From Roseinatronobacter sp. S2 (lineage in GTDB: Bacteria > Pseudomonadota > Alphaproteobacteria > Rhodobacterales > Rhodobacteraceae): a stretch of 64,000 nt of DNA. Of this stretch, positions 1-9,309 are shown piece after piece. Every line of letters begins with the position of its first letter. Position 1 is the stretch's first letter. Under the pieces are notes generated by a model. That model was not told where the DNA came from, made no database searches, and saw only the letters and a list, made by a program, of their open reading frames with translations. A program made the position numbers and the translations under genes. The stretch covers positions 496,001-560,000 of the forward strand of contig NZ_CP121115.1 in the NCBI RefSeq assembly GCF_029581395.1, given 5' to 3'.

Positions 1-2
1 GG

Positions 3-851
3 TTCGAACTGCCTTATTACTGCATGATGCATGATTTCGGCCTGACAGAGGATTACGCCTGTTTCCATGTCGTGCCGATTGTCAGTTCATGGGAGCGGCT
101 GGAAGAGCGCAAGCCGCATTTCGGGTTTGACACCACCAAAGAGGTGTATCTGGGCATTCTGCCGCGCCGGGGTGATGCCAGGGACGTGCGCTGGTTCAAG
201 GCCCCCAATTGTTTCGCAAGCCATGTCATGAACGCTTTCAACGATGGCGAGATGGTATATTTCGACGTGCCGATGGCCAAGAATAATGGTTTCCCGTTTT
301 TCCCTGATGTTCATGGCGCGCCATTCAACCGCGCAGAGGCTGCGGCGGTCATGACCCGCTGGGCGGTGAACATGAATGACAAGTCGGACAGCTTCCATTC
401 GATGACGCAGCTTTCAAATTTCGTGGGCGAGTTTCCCCGGATTGACGACCGCTATGCCGCTATGCCCTATCGGCACGGGTTCATGCTGGCGCAGGATCTT
501 GATCGTCCGCTGAAACTGCCCAATGGGCGCTCGATGTCGGGGCTGATGCCCAACCTTCTGGGGCATATGGACCACGCGACGGGCAAAACCCGGCAATACT
601 TCACCGGCACGACCTCGACCTTGCAGGAACCTGCCTTCATTCCGCGTCCCGGTTCGGTGAATGAGGGAGACGGCTATCTGGTCGCGGTTGAAAACATGCT
701 GGCAGAGCATCGATCGGATCTGGTGCTGTTTGATGCGATGCGCATTGACGAAGGCCCTATTGCGCGGATGCCGCTGGAATTGCGGTTGCGTGGGGGGTTG
801 CATGGCAACTGGGTGCCTGCCGCGATGCTGCCGGAAAACCCCGCCGCATGA
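3..851 (+). CDS. Carotenoid oxygenase family protein (5'-truncated by window edge)
   Basis: C-terminal 282 codons of a carotenoid/stilbene cleavage dioxygenase (RPE65/lignostilbene dioxygenase superfamily); the frame is open to the window edge. These non-haem iron enzymes split a carbon-carbon double bond of a polyene or stilbene into two carbonyl products. The segment MHDFGLTEDY near the visible start carries one of the four iron-binding histidines, and LHGNWVP near the C-terminus carries the last. The stop overlaps the start of the GMC gene by 4 bp, so the two are translationally coupled. The oxidoreductase and three aldehyde dehydrogenases downstream fit aldehyde cleavage products. The family is confident; the substrate (carotenoid, apocarotenoid or lignostilbene) cannot be told. 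Confidence 0.88.
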   Translation, partial: FELPYYCMMHDFGLTEDYACFHVVPIVSSWERLEERKPHFGFDTTKEVYLGILPRRGDARDVRWFKAPNCFASHVMNAFNDGEMVYFDVPMAKNNGFPFFPDVHGAPFNRAEAAAVMTRWAVNMNDKSDSFHSMTQLSNFVGEFPRIDDRYAAMPYRHGFMLAQDLDRPLKLPNGRSMSGLMPNLLGHMDHATGKTRQYFTGTTSTLQEPAFIPRPGSVNEGDGYLVAVENMLAEHRSDLVLFDAMRIDEGPIARMPLELRLRGGLHGNWVPAAMLPENPAA

Positions 852-2485
852 GCAGGGGTTACGATCAAATCATTGTCGGCGCAGGGTCGTCGGGCTGCGT
901 GCTGGCCGCGCGCCTGTCCGAAGACCCCAGCGCGCGCGTGCTGCTGATCGAGGCCGGCGGGTCCGAAAAGCGCCCCAGCGTGGCAATGCCGCTGGCATGG
1001 TTCAAGGCGATGAACAACCCGTCGCTAAGCTGGGGTTACGCGACCGAGCCGGAACCCCATGCCGATAACCGGGTGATCCCAGTGCCGCGGGGCCGGGTTG
1101 TGGGTGGCTGTTCGTCGATCAACGGCATGATGTATTCGCGCGGCCATTCCCGCGACTACGATCTTTGGGCGCAAAAGGGGCTGACGGGCTGGGCTTTTGA
1201 AGATGTGCTGCCCTATTTCGTCCGGTCGGAAGACAACTGGCGCGGGGCCTCAACCTATCATGGGGCAGGGGGGCCACTGACAGTGGCGCGGCACCAGACG
1301 GATGATGTGATCTTTCCCAGACTTGCGCGCGCGGCGCAGGAACTTGGCTACCCCGTAATCGACGATTTCCACGGGGCAGAACAAGAAGGTTTCTCAACAC
1401 CCGACTTCACTGTTCACAAGGGACGGCGCGGTTCAACTGCTGCGCGGTTCCTGCGCCCCGCGCTATCACGTCCTAACCTTGATCTGATGTCAGGCGCGCT
1501 GGTGCATCGCGTGGTTATCGAGAACGGGCGTGCTGTGGGCGTGGAGCTGTCGCGCGGTATCAAGACCGAAACCATTCGCGCGGGGTCCGGGGTGATCCTG
1601 TCCGCCGGGGCGTATGGATCGCCGCAGATCCTGATGTTGTCGGGCATCGGGCGGGCGGACGAATTGCGCGCGGTTGGTGTCGAACCCCTGCACGATCTGC
1701 CGGGCGTCGGTCGTAACCTTCAGGAACATGCAAGTGTCGCGCATTTCTATGATGCGGCCGGGGATTTCACCTTTGACCGCGAATTGCGGCTGGACCGGCT
1801 GGCGCGTTCGGTCATCCGCTGGCAACTTACCGGCACCGGACCCGCCGCAGGGTTGCCGGTGGGCATACAGGGGTTCATCCGCAGCCGCGAGGGGCTGGAC
1901 CGCCCCGATCTGCAATCGTTGATCAGCCCTGTTGCGATGAACAATGATGTGTGGTTTCCGGGGCTGCGCCGGTCTGTCGGGTCGCGGTTTTCAGTGGCGA
2001 ATGTGTTGCTTCACCCCGAAAGCCGGGGCTGGGTGCGACTGGCGTCGAACGATCCCGGCGCGAAGCCGCGCATTCGCCTGAACCTGCTGGCCGCCGAAGC
2101 AGACCGCATGGCGTTCCGGCGCTTCATTGCCCTGACGCGCGATTTCTTCGCGACCAAGGCTGGTGCCTCGCTGGTCAAAGGCGCGGTGCTGCCGTCCGAT
2201 ATCCTGACCACGCCGGACGCAATTGACGGCTATGTGCGCGCGGCAGTGCGCACAGCGATGCACCCGACCTCGACCTGTGCGATGGGTACGGGGGAAGACG
2301 CGGTGTTGGATGCTGCCCTGCGCGTGCGTGGAGTTGATGCCTTGCGTGTCGTTGATTGTTCGTCAATGCCGGATATACCCGGCGGCAACACGCAGGCCCC
2401 CGCCATCATGCTGGCCGAGAAGGCCGCTGATCTGATCATGGGCAAACCCGCGCCCGCAACCCGACATCAAGAGGAGGTCGCATGA
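848..2485 (+). CDS. GMC-family FAD-dependent oxidoreductase (choline dehydrogenase-like)
   Basis: 545 residues, the normal length of bacterial GMC alcohol dehydrogenases. The N-terminal dinucleotide fold IIVGAGSSGCVLAARL binds FAD. The GMC signature around residues 80-100 (GRVVGGCSSINGMMYSRGH) follows. The C-terminal catalytic pair is visible as the His in MHPTSTCAMG (about residue 470) and the Asn in GGNTQAP (about residue 511). Such enzymes oxidise a primary alcohol to an aldehyde and pass electrons to a quinone or oxygen. The gene overlaps both neighbours by 4 bp (ATGA), so it lies inside a tight operon. Its likely role is oxidising an alcohol intermediate before the aldehyde dehydrogenases downstream act. 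The substrate is unknown; 'choline' is only the generic family label. Confidence 0.93.
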   Translation: MSRGYDQIIVGAGSSGCVLAARLSEDPSARVLLIEAGGSEKRPSVAMPLAWFKAMNNPSLSWGYATEPEPHADNRVIPVPRGRVVGGCSSINGMMYSRGHSRDYDLWAQKGLTGWAFEDVLPYFVRSEDNWRGASTYHGAGGPLTVARHQTDDVIFPRLARAAQELGYPVIDDFHGAEQEGFSTPDFTVHKGRRGSTAARFLRPALSRPNLDLMSGALVHRVVIENGRAVGVELSRGIKTETIRAGSGVILSAGAYGSPQILMLSGIGRADELRAVGVEPLHDLPGVGRNLQEHASVAHFYDAAGDFTFDRELRLDRLARSVIRWQLTGTGPAAGLPVGIQGFIRSREGLDRPDLQSLISPVAMNNDVWFPGLRRSVGSRFSVANVLLHPESRGWVRLASNDPGAKPRIRLNLLAAEADRMAFRRFIALTRDFFATKAGASLVKGAVLPSDILTTPDAIDGYVRAAVRTAMHPTSTCAMGTGEDAVLDAALRVRGVDALRVVDCSSMPDIPGGNTQAPAIMLAEKAADLIMGKPAPATRHQEEVA

Positions 2486-2985
2486 ACACCCCTGATCCGC
2501 TGGCGCTTGTTCACGAGCATGCCTTCGACATTCGTATCAATTTCGACAAACGCTGGAATACCGGGCCAATCTATGGCGGGGCGCAGCTGGGCTATACTTC
2601 CGTTGGCGCCGGGTCCATGGTCGAAGGACCGTTGCTGAACGGGCAGCTTGTCGATTATTCGGGTGCCGACTGGCCGGTGGTGCGTGCGGATGGGGTGGTC
2701 GAGTTGAACGCCCATTACATGATCAGGGCCGATGACGGGGCGCTGATCTATATCCGCAACCTTGGATATGTTCACCGGCCGTTGCGCACGCAGGGGCAGG
2801 GACCGGATGATCTGCCAGATGTGCCCGCCTATTTTCGCTGCACCCCTTATTTCAAGGCCCCCGAGGATGGCCCTCATGCATGGCTGAACCGCACTGTGAT
2901 TGTGGGCGTGGCCATGCGCAAACCCCATGTGACACCGGATGATGCGCCGGATCATTCGCTTTTTCGCTATTATGCAATCCGCTGA
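2482..2985 (+). CDS. DUF3237 family protein
   Basis: 167 residues matching the DUF3237 family by its pattern: an N-terminal strand region with GPIYGGAQ, then GPLLNGQLVDYSGADW, then VVELNAHYMIRADDGALIYIRNLGY. No catalytic function is established for the family. The protein has no signal peptide or membrane segment, so it is probably a cytoplasmic beta-barrel-like protein. It starts inside the GMC stop codon (ATGA overlap after GAGGAGG) and is followed 12 bp later by the first aldehyde dehydrogenase. This position suggests it works on, or binds, an intermediate of the same pathway; that is inference from context. Confidence 0.85.
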   Translation: MNTPDPLALVHEHAFDIRINFDKRWNTGPIYGGAQLGYTSVGAGSMVEGPLLNGQLVDYSGADWPVVRADGVVELNAHYMIRADDGALIYIRNLGYVHRPLRTQGQGPDDLPDVPAYFRCTPYFKAPEDGPHAWLNRTVIVGVAMRKPHVTPDDAPDHSLFRYYAIR

Positions 2986-2997
2986 GGGAAACCAGAT

Positions 2998-4500
2998 ATG
3001 AACCAGATGTTCGACCCCGCCCGCCCCGATGCCCTGCGCGCCGAACTGGCCACAGCGCCGCGCAAGCTGCTGATTGACGGCGCTTTCCATGATGCCGCGC
3101 AGGGGCAGGTGCTTGACGTCATCGACCCCGCGACAGGCCGGAAATTCGCCGAAGCGGCTGCCGGTGGTGCGGCTGATATTGATGCGGCCGTCATGGCGGC
3201 ACGCTGCGCATTTGATGATGGCCGCTGGACCGGGCTGCCCCCTGCGCGGCGGCAGGACCTATTGCTGAGGCTTGCTGACCTGATCGCGCGCGATGCTGAA
3301 GAACTGGCGCTGCTTGAAACCATGGACAATGGCATGCCCTTCATGATGGCGCGTATGGGCGGGGCGATGGGTGCTGTGGGCATGCTGCGCTATTTCGCGG
3401 GCTGGGCGACGAAGATCGGCGGCGAGACGATCACCCCCTCTTGGCCGGGCGAATGGCTGGGCTATACACGGCGTGAACCGGTGGGCGTTGTCGCCGCGAT
3501 CACGCCCTGGAACTTTCCGCTGGCCATGGAAGTGGGCAAACTGTCGGCGGCACTTGCGGCAGGCTGCACCGTGGTCCTGAAACCAGCCGAACAGACACCC
3601 CTGTCTGCGGTGAAACTGGGCGCGTTGATCTGCGAAGCGGGCTTTCCTGATGGCGTGGTTAATATTGTCACCGGCACGGGGGCACAGGCAGGCGCGCCGC
3701 TGGTTGCGCATCCCGGTATCGACAAGATTTCTTTCACCGGATCGACCGTTGTGGGCCAGCACATTCTGCGTGAAAGCGCGGGCACTATGAAGCGTGTGAC
3801 ACTGGAACTTGGTGGCAAATCGCCTACCTTCATCCTTGGCGATGCCGATCTGGCCCGCGCCATTCCTGCGGCGGCGCAGGGGATTTTCGGTAATGCCGGG
3901 CAGGTCTGCGCGGCAGGGTCGCGGTTGTTTGTGCATGAAAGTGTTTTTGATCAGGTGATGGAAGGTATTACCGAACGTGCACAGACCCTGAAAATCGGCG
4001 CAGGGCTGGAACCGGGCACGGAGATGGGCCCACTGGTCAGCGCTGTCCAGCGCGACCGGGTGATGGGCTATATCGACGCGGGCCGCGACGCGGGTGTCAC
4101 ATTGCTGACCGGTGGCAGCACAATCGGCGAGGGTGGGTATTTCGTGGAACCCACAGTTCTGGTTGAACCGGGCGCGGATCTGTCTGTCACCCGCGAAGAG
4201 ATATTTGGCCCCGTTCTGTGTGCCATGCGCTTTGGCGATGATGACCTTGACGCGCTGGCCGCACGGGGCAACGATTCACAATACGGCCTGTCTTCGGCCA
4301 TCTGGACGCAGGACATCACTGCCGCCCACAAGCTGGCCAATCGTCTGCGTGCGGGCACAGTGCGCATCAACGGTTCTGGCCCGCCCGATCCTGCGCTGCC
4401 GCTGGGCGGCTACAAGGCGTCGGGTTTCGGACGTGAAAACGGGCGCGCGGGCCTGGAAATTTTCACTGAACTCAAGACGATCACCGTCTCACTCAATTAA
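2998..4500 (+). CDS. Aldehyde dehydrogenase, NAD(P)-dependent (first of three)
   Basis: 500 residues, full-length ALDH superfamily. PWNFPLAMEVGKLSAAL is the cofactor-binding segment, LELGGKSPTFI carries the general-base Glu, and GNAGQVCAAGSRLFV carries the nucleophilic Cys. EEIFGPVL and the C-terminal GGYKASGFGRE block complete the fold. GAGGGA sits a few bases before the ATG. The enzyme oxidises an aldehyde to a carboxylate in the cytoplasm. It belongs to the operon with the carotenoid oxygenase and GMC genes, and is followed 15 bp later by a second ALDH of a different subfamily. Sequence alone does not identify the aldehyde. Confidence 0.95.
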   Translation: MNQMFDPARPDALRAELATAPRKLLIDGAFHDAAQGQVLDVIDPATGRKFAEAAAGGAADIDAAVMAARCAFDDGRWTGLPPARRQDLLLRLADLIARDAEELALLETMDNGMPFMMARMGGAMGAVGMLRYFAGWATKIGGETITPSWPGEWLGYTRREPVGVVAAITPWNFPLAMEVGKLSAALAAGCTVVLKPAEQTPLSAVKLGALICEAGFPDGVVNIVTGTGAQAGAPLVAHPGIDKISFTGSTVVGQHILRESAGTMKRVTLELGGKSPTFILGDADLARAIPAAAQGIFGNAGQVCAAGSRLFVHESVFDQVMEGITERAQTLKIGAGLEPGTEMGPLVSAVQRDRVMGYIDAGRDAGVTLLTGGSTIGEGGYFVEPTVLVEPGADLSVTREEIFGPVLCAMRFGDDDLDALAARGNDSQYGLSSAIWTQDITAAHKLANRLRAGTVRINGSGPPDPALPLGGYKASGFGRENGRAGLEIFTELKTITVSLN

Positions 4501-4515
4501 CGGCAGGGAATTACC

Positions 4516-5967
4516 ATGAACACAACGATGAGAGAGGCCGACACCTATCCGGCCCTGAAACTGCATATTGACGGCGAATGGATCACGGCGGGCGACCGCC
4601 GGACCTTCGATGTGCTGAACCCCGCAACCGGGGCTGTGCTGGCACATCTGCCGCTGGTCAATGCCAGCGATCTGGACCGGGCGCTGGAGGCGGCTGATCG
4701 CGGTTTCAGACTATGGCGCAAATCCACGCCAGAAGAACGCGCAGCGGTCCTGAACGGCGCGGCGCAGCGCCTGCGCGCGCGCGCTGACCAGATCGCGCGC
4801 AATGCGACGCTGGAAGAAGGCAAAACCTTCGCCGAAACCCGGCTGGAAGTGATGGTCACAGCGAACCTGTTTGAATTCTACGCCGGAGAGGCAAAGCGCA
4901 CCTATGGCCGTGTGCTGGTGCGCCCGGAAGGCCAGCGCTCGATCGTGGTCAAAGAACCTGTGGGACCGGTCGCGGCCTTCGCGCCGTGGAATTTCCCGAT
5001 AGCCAATCCCGGCCGCAAATTGGGTGCACCAATTGCGGCTGGCTGCTCGGTCATTCTGAAACCCGCCGAGGAAGCGCCAGCCTCGGCTATGGCGGTGGTC
5101 GAAGCGTTGGTCGAATCCGGCTTGCCTGCGGGTGTCTGTCAGTTGGTCTTTGGCGTGCCGGACGAAGTGTCGCGCCACCTTCTGGCGTCAAAAATCCTGC
5201 GCAAGGTCAGCTTTACCGGTTCTACCGTGGTGGGCACCCATCTGATGAAACTGGCCGCCGACAACGCGTTGCGCACAACGATGGAACTTGGCGGCCATGC
5301 GCCCGTTATAGTGTTTGATGACTGTGACTTCGACCGGACAATCAACATGCTGACCACGGCCAAGATCCGCAATTCCGGGCAGGTCTGCGTGTCGCCCACG
5401 CGGTTCTTCATTCATGAAAACATCCATGAACGGTTTGTCGCGGCAATCAGCGAACGGTTGGCGCAGGTCAAGATCGGCAACGGGCTGGACCCGGATGTGC
5501 AGATGGGACCGATGGCCAATGCGCGCCGCCCCGAAGCGATTGAAGGGTTGTTGCAGGATGCGGTTGCCAAAGGCGCAGAAATCCGCACAGGCGGGGAACG
5601 TATTGGCAATGAGGGGTTCTTTTTTCAGCCCACGGTGCTGACCAGTATGTCCAACGACATGCGGATCATGAATGAAGAACCCTTTGGCCCTGTCGTTTCT
5701 GCGCTGCCGTTCAGCGATTTTGATGAAGTTGTAGCCCAGGCCAACAGGCTGCCTTTCGGACTGGCTGCCTATGCGTTCACCGAAAACGGGCGGCTGGCCA
5801 ACCGGATTGGCGCGGCGCTGGAAAGTGGTATGGTCGGGATCAACGCGGTCGTCATGGCCGCACCTGACAGCCCGTTTCAGGGCGTTAAGCATTCCGGCCA
5901 CGGGGCCGAGGATGGGCCGGAAGGGGTCGAGGCGTGCCTTGTCTCGAAAGTCATTCACCAACTTTGA
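4516..5967 (+). CDS. Aldehyde dehydrogenase, succinate-semialdehyde dehydrogenase-like (second of three)
   Basis: 483 residues with the layout of the NAD(P)-dependent succinate-semialdehyde dehydrogenase subfamily. PWNFPIANPGRKLGAPIAAG binds cofactor, MELGGHAPVIVFDDCD holds the Glu, and NSGQVCVSPTRFFI holds the catalytic Cys. The GVKHSGHGAEDGPEG tail is typical of this subgroup. It lies 15 bp after the first ALDH and 47 bp before the third. Three non-identical ALDHs in one operon suggest a pathway giving more than one aldehyde, or a dialdehyde; this is inference. An SSADH-like sequence does not prove a role with succinate semialdehyde. Confidence 0.94.
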   Translation: MNTTMREADTYPALKLHIDGEWITAGDRRTFDVLNPATGAVLAHLPLVNASDLDRALEAADRGFRLWRKSTPEERAAVLNGAAQRLRARADQIARNATLEEGKTFAETRLEVMVTANLFEFYAGEAKRTYGRVLVRPEGQRSIVVKEPVGPVAAFAPWNFPIANPGRKLGAPIAAGCSVILKPAEEAPASAMAVVEALVESGLPAGVCQLVFGVPDEVSRHLLASKILRKVSFTGSTVVGTHLMKLAADNALRTTMELGGHAPVIVFDDCDFDRTINMLTTAKIRNSGQVCVSPTRFFIHENIHERFVAAISERLAQVKIGNGLDPDVQMGPMANARRPEAIEGLLQDAVAKGAEIRTGGERIGNEGFFFQPTVLTSMSNDMRIMNEEPFGPVVSALPFSDFDEVVAQANRLPFGLAAYAFTENGRLANRIGAALESGMVGINAVVMAAPDSPFQGVKHSGHGAEDGPEGVEACLVSKVIHQL

Positions 5968-5981
5968 GTGTTGCATCAGAA

Positions 5982-5999
5982 GGCCAGGATTTCCTGGCC
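5982..5999 (+). promoter_or_regulatory. Hairpin just upstream of the third ALDH ribosome-binding site
   Basis: Perfect 8-bp inverted repeat GGCCAGGA/TCCTGGCC with a 2-base loop. It lies in the 47-bp gap between the second and third ALDH genes and ends one base before the AAGGAGG ribosome-binding site. It lacks a T-tract, so it is more likely a processing, stability or translation-control element than a terminator. Confidence 0.5.
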
Positions 6000-6014
6000 C
6001 AAGGAGGAAGAACC

Positions 6015-7463
6015 ATGAAGATCGACATGCTGATTGACGGCGCACCCGTCAGCGCGAAAAGCGGTAAGACCTATGAACGTATCGACCCGTTCACCGGTGA
6101 GGTGGCGACAGTGGCAGCGGCCGCGACCGCTGAGGATGTGCCGGGGATTGTGGCTTCGGCGCAGGAAGCGTTCGAAAGCTGGTCCCGGACCGGGCCGAAT
6201 GCACGCCGCAAGATTCTGAACAAGGCCGCTGATATTCTTGAAAGCAAGGCGGATGAATTCGCCAGCCTGATCATCGCGGAAACCGGCGCGACCGGGCCAT
6301 GGGCCGGGTTCAACGTCGCGTTTGCGGCGGGCGTTCTGCGCGAGGCAGCTTCGATGACAACCCAGATCACCGGCGAGATTATTCCGTCCGACAAGGCCGG
6401 TTCCATGGCTATGGGCCAGCGCAAGCCGCTGGGTGTTTGCCTTGGCATAGCGCCCTGGAACGCGCCTGTTATTTTGGGCGTGCGCGCAATCGCGATGCCA
6501 CTGGCCTGTGGCAATACAGTGATCCTGAAAGCGTCAGAGGCTTGTCCCGGCACGCATCGGCTGATTGGTGATGTGCTGGCAGAAGCCGGCCTGCCCAAAG
6601 GTGTGCTGAATGTCGTGACCAATGCCCCCGAAGATGCCGCCGATCTGGTGGCGGCGCTGATTGGCCATGATGCGGTTAAACATGTGAACTTCACCGGGTC
6701 CACCGCCATCGGGCGGATCATCGGGCGACTTGCGGGCGAGAATTTGAAACCCGTGTTGCTGGAGCTGGGTGGCAAGGCACCACTGGTGGTGCTGGATGAT
6801 GCCGATATTGACGGTGCAGTGAACGCCGCTGTCTTCGGGGCCTTCATGAATCAGGGCCAGATCTGTATGTCCACCGAACGGATTATCGTTGACGAAAAGA
6901 TTGCCGATGATTTTGTCGCGAAGCTTTCGGCGCGTGCAGCGTCGCTGCCTGCGGGTGATCCGCGTGGCAAGGTGGCGCTTGGGGCATTGATATCCGAGGC
7001 CGCCGCCGAGAAGATGGAAGCGCTGGTCGATGATGCCGTGTCCAAGGGCGCGAAGCTGACGGCAGGGGGCGCGCGCAAGGGCGCTGTGGTGCCTGCAGGG
7101 GTGCTGGACGGGGTGACGTCCGCAATGCGCATCTATAGCGAGGAAAGCTTCGGTCCGGTCAAGTCCGTCATCCGCGTGAAGGGCGATGACGACGCGGTGC
7201 GCGTGGCCAATGATACTGAATATGGCCTGTCAGCAGCGGTTCATGGTGGTGATCTCAAACGTGCGATGGCCGTGGCAGACCGCATCAAGTCTGGTATCTG
7301 CCACATCAACGGTCCCACCGTTTCGGATGAGGCGCAGATGCCCTTTGGCGGTGTCAAAGCGTCTGGGCATGGCAGGTTCGGCGGCAAGGCGGGAATCGAC
7401 GCCTTCACCGAATGGCGTTGGCTGACCATCGAAGACCCGCACAAACAGCACTACCCGTTCTGA
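6015..7463 (+). CDS. Aldehyde dehydrogenase, vanillin/salicylaldehyde dehydrogenase-like (third of three)
   Basis: 482 residues from the ATG at 6015, which follows AAGGAGG at good spacing; an in-frame start further upstream would overlap the second ALDH and is rejected. PWNAPVILGVRAIAMPLACG binds cofactor, LELGGKAPLVVLDDAD holds the Glu, and NQGQICMSTERIIV holds the catalytic Cys. The PWNAP, NQGQICMSTER and FGGVKASGHGRFGG patterns are those of the ALDH group containing vanillin and salicylaldehyde dehydrogenases. This favours an aromatic aldehyde as substrate. It is the last gene of the operon and a hairpin follows within 40 bp. Confidence 0.93.
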   Translation: MKIDMLIDGAPVSAKSGKTYERIDPFTGEVATVAAAATAEDVPGIVASAQEAFESWSRTGPNARRKILNKAADILESKADEFASLIIAETGATGPWAGFNVAFAAGVLREAASMTTQITGEIIPSDKAGSMAMGQRKPLGVCLGIAPWNAPVILGVRAIAMPLACGNTVILKASEACPGTHRLIGDVLAEAGLPKGVLNVVTNAPEDAADLVAALIGHDAVKHVNFTGSTAIGRIIGRLAGENLKPVLLELGGKAPLVVLDDADIDGAVNAAVFGAFMNQGQICMSTERIIVDEKIADDFVAKLSARAASLPAGDPRGKVALGALISEAAAEKMEALVDDAVSKGAKLTAGGARKGAVVPAGVLDGVTSAMRIYSEESFGPVKSVIRVKGDDDAVRVANDTEYGLSAAVHGGDLKRAMAVADRIKSGICHINGPTVSDEAQMPFGGVKASGHGRFGGKAGIDAFTEWRWLTIEDPHKQHYPF

Positions 7464-7499
7464 GACGCGCTTTCAGCGCAACTATCCAAGCATTACTTG

Positions 7500-7519
7500 C
7501 CCGGAGCTATGGCTCCGGG
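7500..7519 (+). terminator. Hairpin terminator after the ALDH operon
   Basis: Perfect 8-bp stem CCCGGAGC/GCTCCGGG with a 4-base loop, 36 bp after the third ALDH stop. It is followed by TGGTTTCATTTT, a broken T-rich tail, so it probably acts as an intrinsic terminator. Confidence 0.65.
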
Positions 7520-7948
7520 TGGTTTCATTTTGGGGCGATCATACCAAGGAAAAGGGGCGGCATTGCTGGTGCTGCCCCTGTGGGAATGTGCCGTCAGGCG
7601 GATCAGACTTTAAAGACCTTGCACGCGTTGTCTTCAAGAACGCCTTTTGGCTCGTATCGTCCACGTCCTTATGTGGTTTGATGCCGGAGCGGGCAGAATC
7701 CTACAGGCCCTCTCACCGAGCATGTCCTGGCCGTCACGGCGCTTCCGCGCTTTCAGGCCATCGCCCGCATCCGGGATCTGCTATTCAGGCGCCTTCACCT
7801 CTTTGATCCAGGTTCCTGTCCGAAAGAGTTGAGAGGCTTGATCGGCGGCAAGATCAGGGAACCCGTCATCAGCTTAAACTGGCCAGATATCCTGCGCAGC
7901 GCAACGGCTAAGGATGGTTTGCCAATCTGTCGCCAATTCACGTCTGAA
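7520..7948. other. Intergenic stretch without recognised gene
   Basis: About 430 bases between the operon terminator and the 3' end of the opposing LysR gene. Several short open frames cross it, but none has a convincing ribosome-binding site, recognisable motif or codon pattern matching the neighbours. I see no repeat or RNA gene. Confidence 0.5.
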
Positions 7949-8908
7949 CTATTCGGGCGTTGCGGCGTGAAGACGCTGCCGCAATATGTTGCGGATCCGG
8001 CCTTTCAGCCAGACCAGACCCGGATCCTCGGTGTTGCGTTGATGCCAGGTCATCTGGAATTGCTGGCTGAATGTGGGAAGCGGCACGTCCAGCCGTTGCA
8101 AAAAGTGGCGATGCGGCGAGGTCATCAGTTGGATCGGATGCACCAGTCCGACGAGATTGCTTCGCGCGACGATCTCCAGCACGCTGCCCGGGCGGGTTAC
8201 GCGCACAACATCCCTGCGCTCGATACGGTGAGACGGCCGGAAAGTCGCGGCATTGGCCAGAGCGCCGGACTCCAGATCAAGCGACACATGCCCCATCTTG
8301 CGAAATTGTTCCGCGGTTATCTGCCCGTCGATTTCCGGGTGACCCCGGCGGGCAATCGCTGTCAGTTCGATTGGCATTATCGCTTCCCACCGCAGAAGCT
8401 GGTTGTTCGGCGGGGCCATGCCGACAGCGAGATCGGCCTCGCCGCTTTCCAGAGCCTCGCCAATCGGTAACTTGGGGGCGAGCAGTAGCTTGTAGGATAT
8501 CCCCGGAAAGCGTTCCGATTGCGAGACCAGTTCCGGGATCAGCAGCGTCTCGAAGATATCGACAAGGTGCAGCCTGAAGTCGCGCGTGGCCGTCACCGGG
8601 TCGAAGGAGGCTGAAGGTTCGCCCATCAGCTCGCATTCCTCCAGAATCCGTTGCACCCCGCCGATGAGTTCATCTGCGCGGGTGGTCGGGGCCATACCGC
8701 CGGGACGGCGGACAAACAAAGGATCGTCCAGCACCTCGCGCATGCGTCCCAAGAGGTTCGACACGGTGGGCTGCGCCAGTCCTAAAAGCTTCGCCGCCTT
8801 GGATAGATTGCGTGTCGCATAGATAGCATCAAAGGCAAGCAGATGCTTGATGTCGAGCTGCATCAGACGCCTCGGCCGACGTCTGGGTGGGGCCGTGGGG
8901 TCGGTCAT
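7949..8908 (-). CDS. LysR-family transcriptional regulator
   Basis: 319 residues from the ATG at 8908. A TTG 12 bases upstream and an ATG at 8863 are alternatives, and none has a clear ribosome-binding site. The N-terminal winged helix-turn-helix reads AAKLLGLAQPTVSNLLGRMR, followed by a LysR substrate-binding domain of normal length (about residues 90-300). NLSKAAKLLGL and FVRRPGGMAPTTRA are typical. The gene points toward the aldehyde dehydrogenase operon across a 485-bp gap. It could regulate that operon or the autotransporter on its other side; the sequence does not decide. Confidence 0.9.
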   Translation of the reverse strand: MTDPTAPPRRRPRRLMQLDIKHLLAFDAIYATRNLSKAAKLLGLAQPTVSNLLGRMREVLDDPLFVRRPGGMAPTTRADELIGGVQRILEECELMGEPSASFDPVTATRDFRLHLVDIFETLLIPELVSQSERFPGISYKLLLAPKLPIGEALESGEADLAVGMAPPNNQLLRWEAIMPIELTAIARRGHPEIDGQITAEQFRKMGHVSLDLESGALANAATFRPSHRIERRDVVRVTRPGSVLEIVARSNLVGLVHPIQLMTSPHRHFLQRLDVPLPTFSQQFQMTWHQRNTEDPGLVWLKGRIRNILRQRLHAATPE

Positions 8909-9309
8909 TTCATTTATCAATAGTTCATCATTTCAACTTGGCGTGTTCCGCCGTGATTATTTCGAAGCTATGAACCTGATGCAACACACATTTGACGGTG
9001 GCGCATGTCGCTCCGCTGGACAAGGACATCCGTGTGACCGAACGCCCGCCGCTACCGACCCTTATAGGCAGCCATGTGGCCCGACCGCGCAGCATCTCGA
9101 CGCTGGCCACGGGCGCCCGGTTTCTGGCGGTGTGGGTTGTCCAATGCCATCGAAAACACGGGCAGCGGCATTCTGGATCTGACGCGCAGTGCCTCCAGCT
9201 TCACGAAGGTGATTTCCGTCGCGATCACCGAACTGGTCGGCAATGCGCTGATTGATTGCAGCAGCAGGTTCTTAAGTCACGAACGAAAATGGAATGGAGT
9301 GTAGTATCA
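8909..9309. other. Intergenic region between divergent LysR and autotransporter genes
   Basis: About 400 bases. The first 40 next to the LysR gene are AT-rich, with several TCAT steps, and could hold divergent promoters. The rest is GC-rich with open frames that match nothing I know. The fragment reading IENTGSGILDLTRSASSF (about 9140-9200) might be a gene remnant but I cannot assign it. Confidence 0.4.

Noticed and set aside
24-851. Start of the carotenoid oxygenase at the first visible ATG
   Set aside because: The frame is open to the window edge and in-frame residues before the ATG (FELPYYC) fit the family, so the gene is simply cut.
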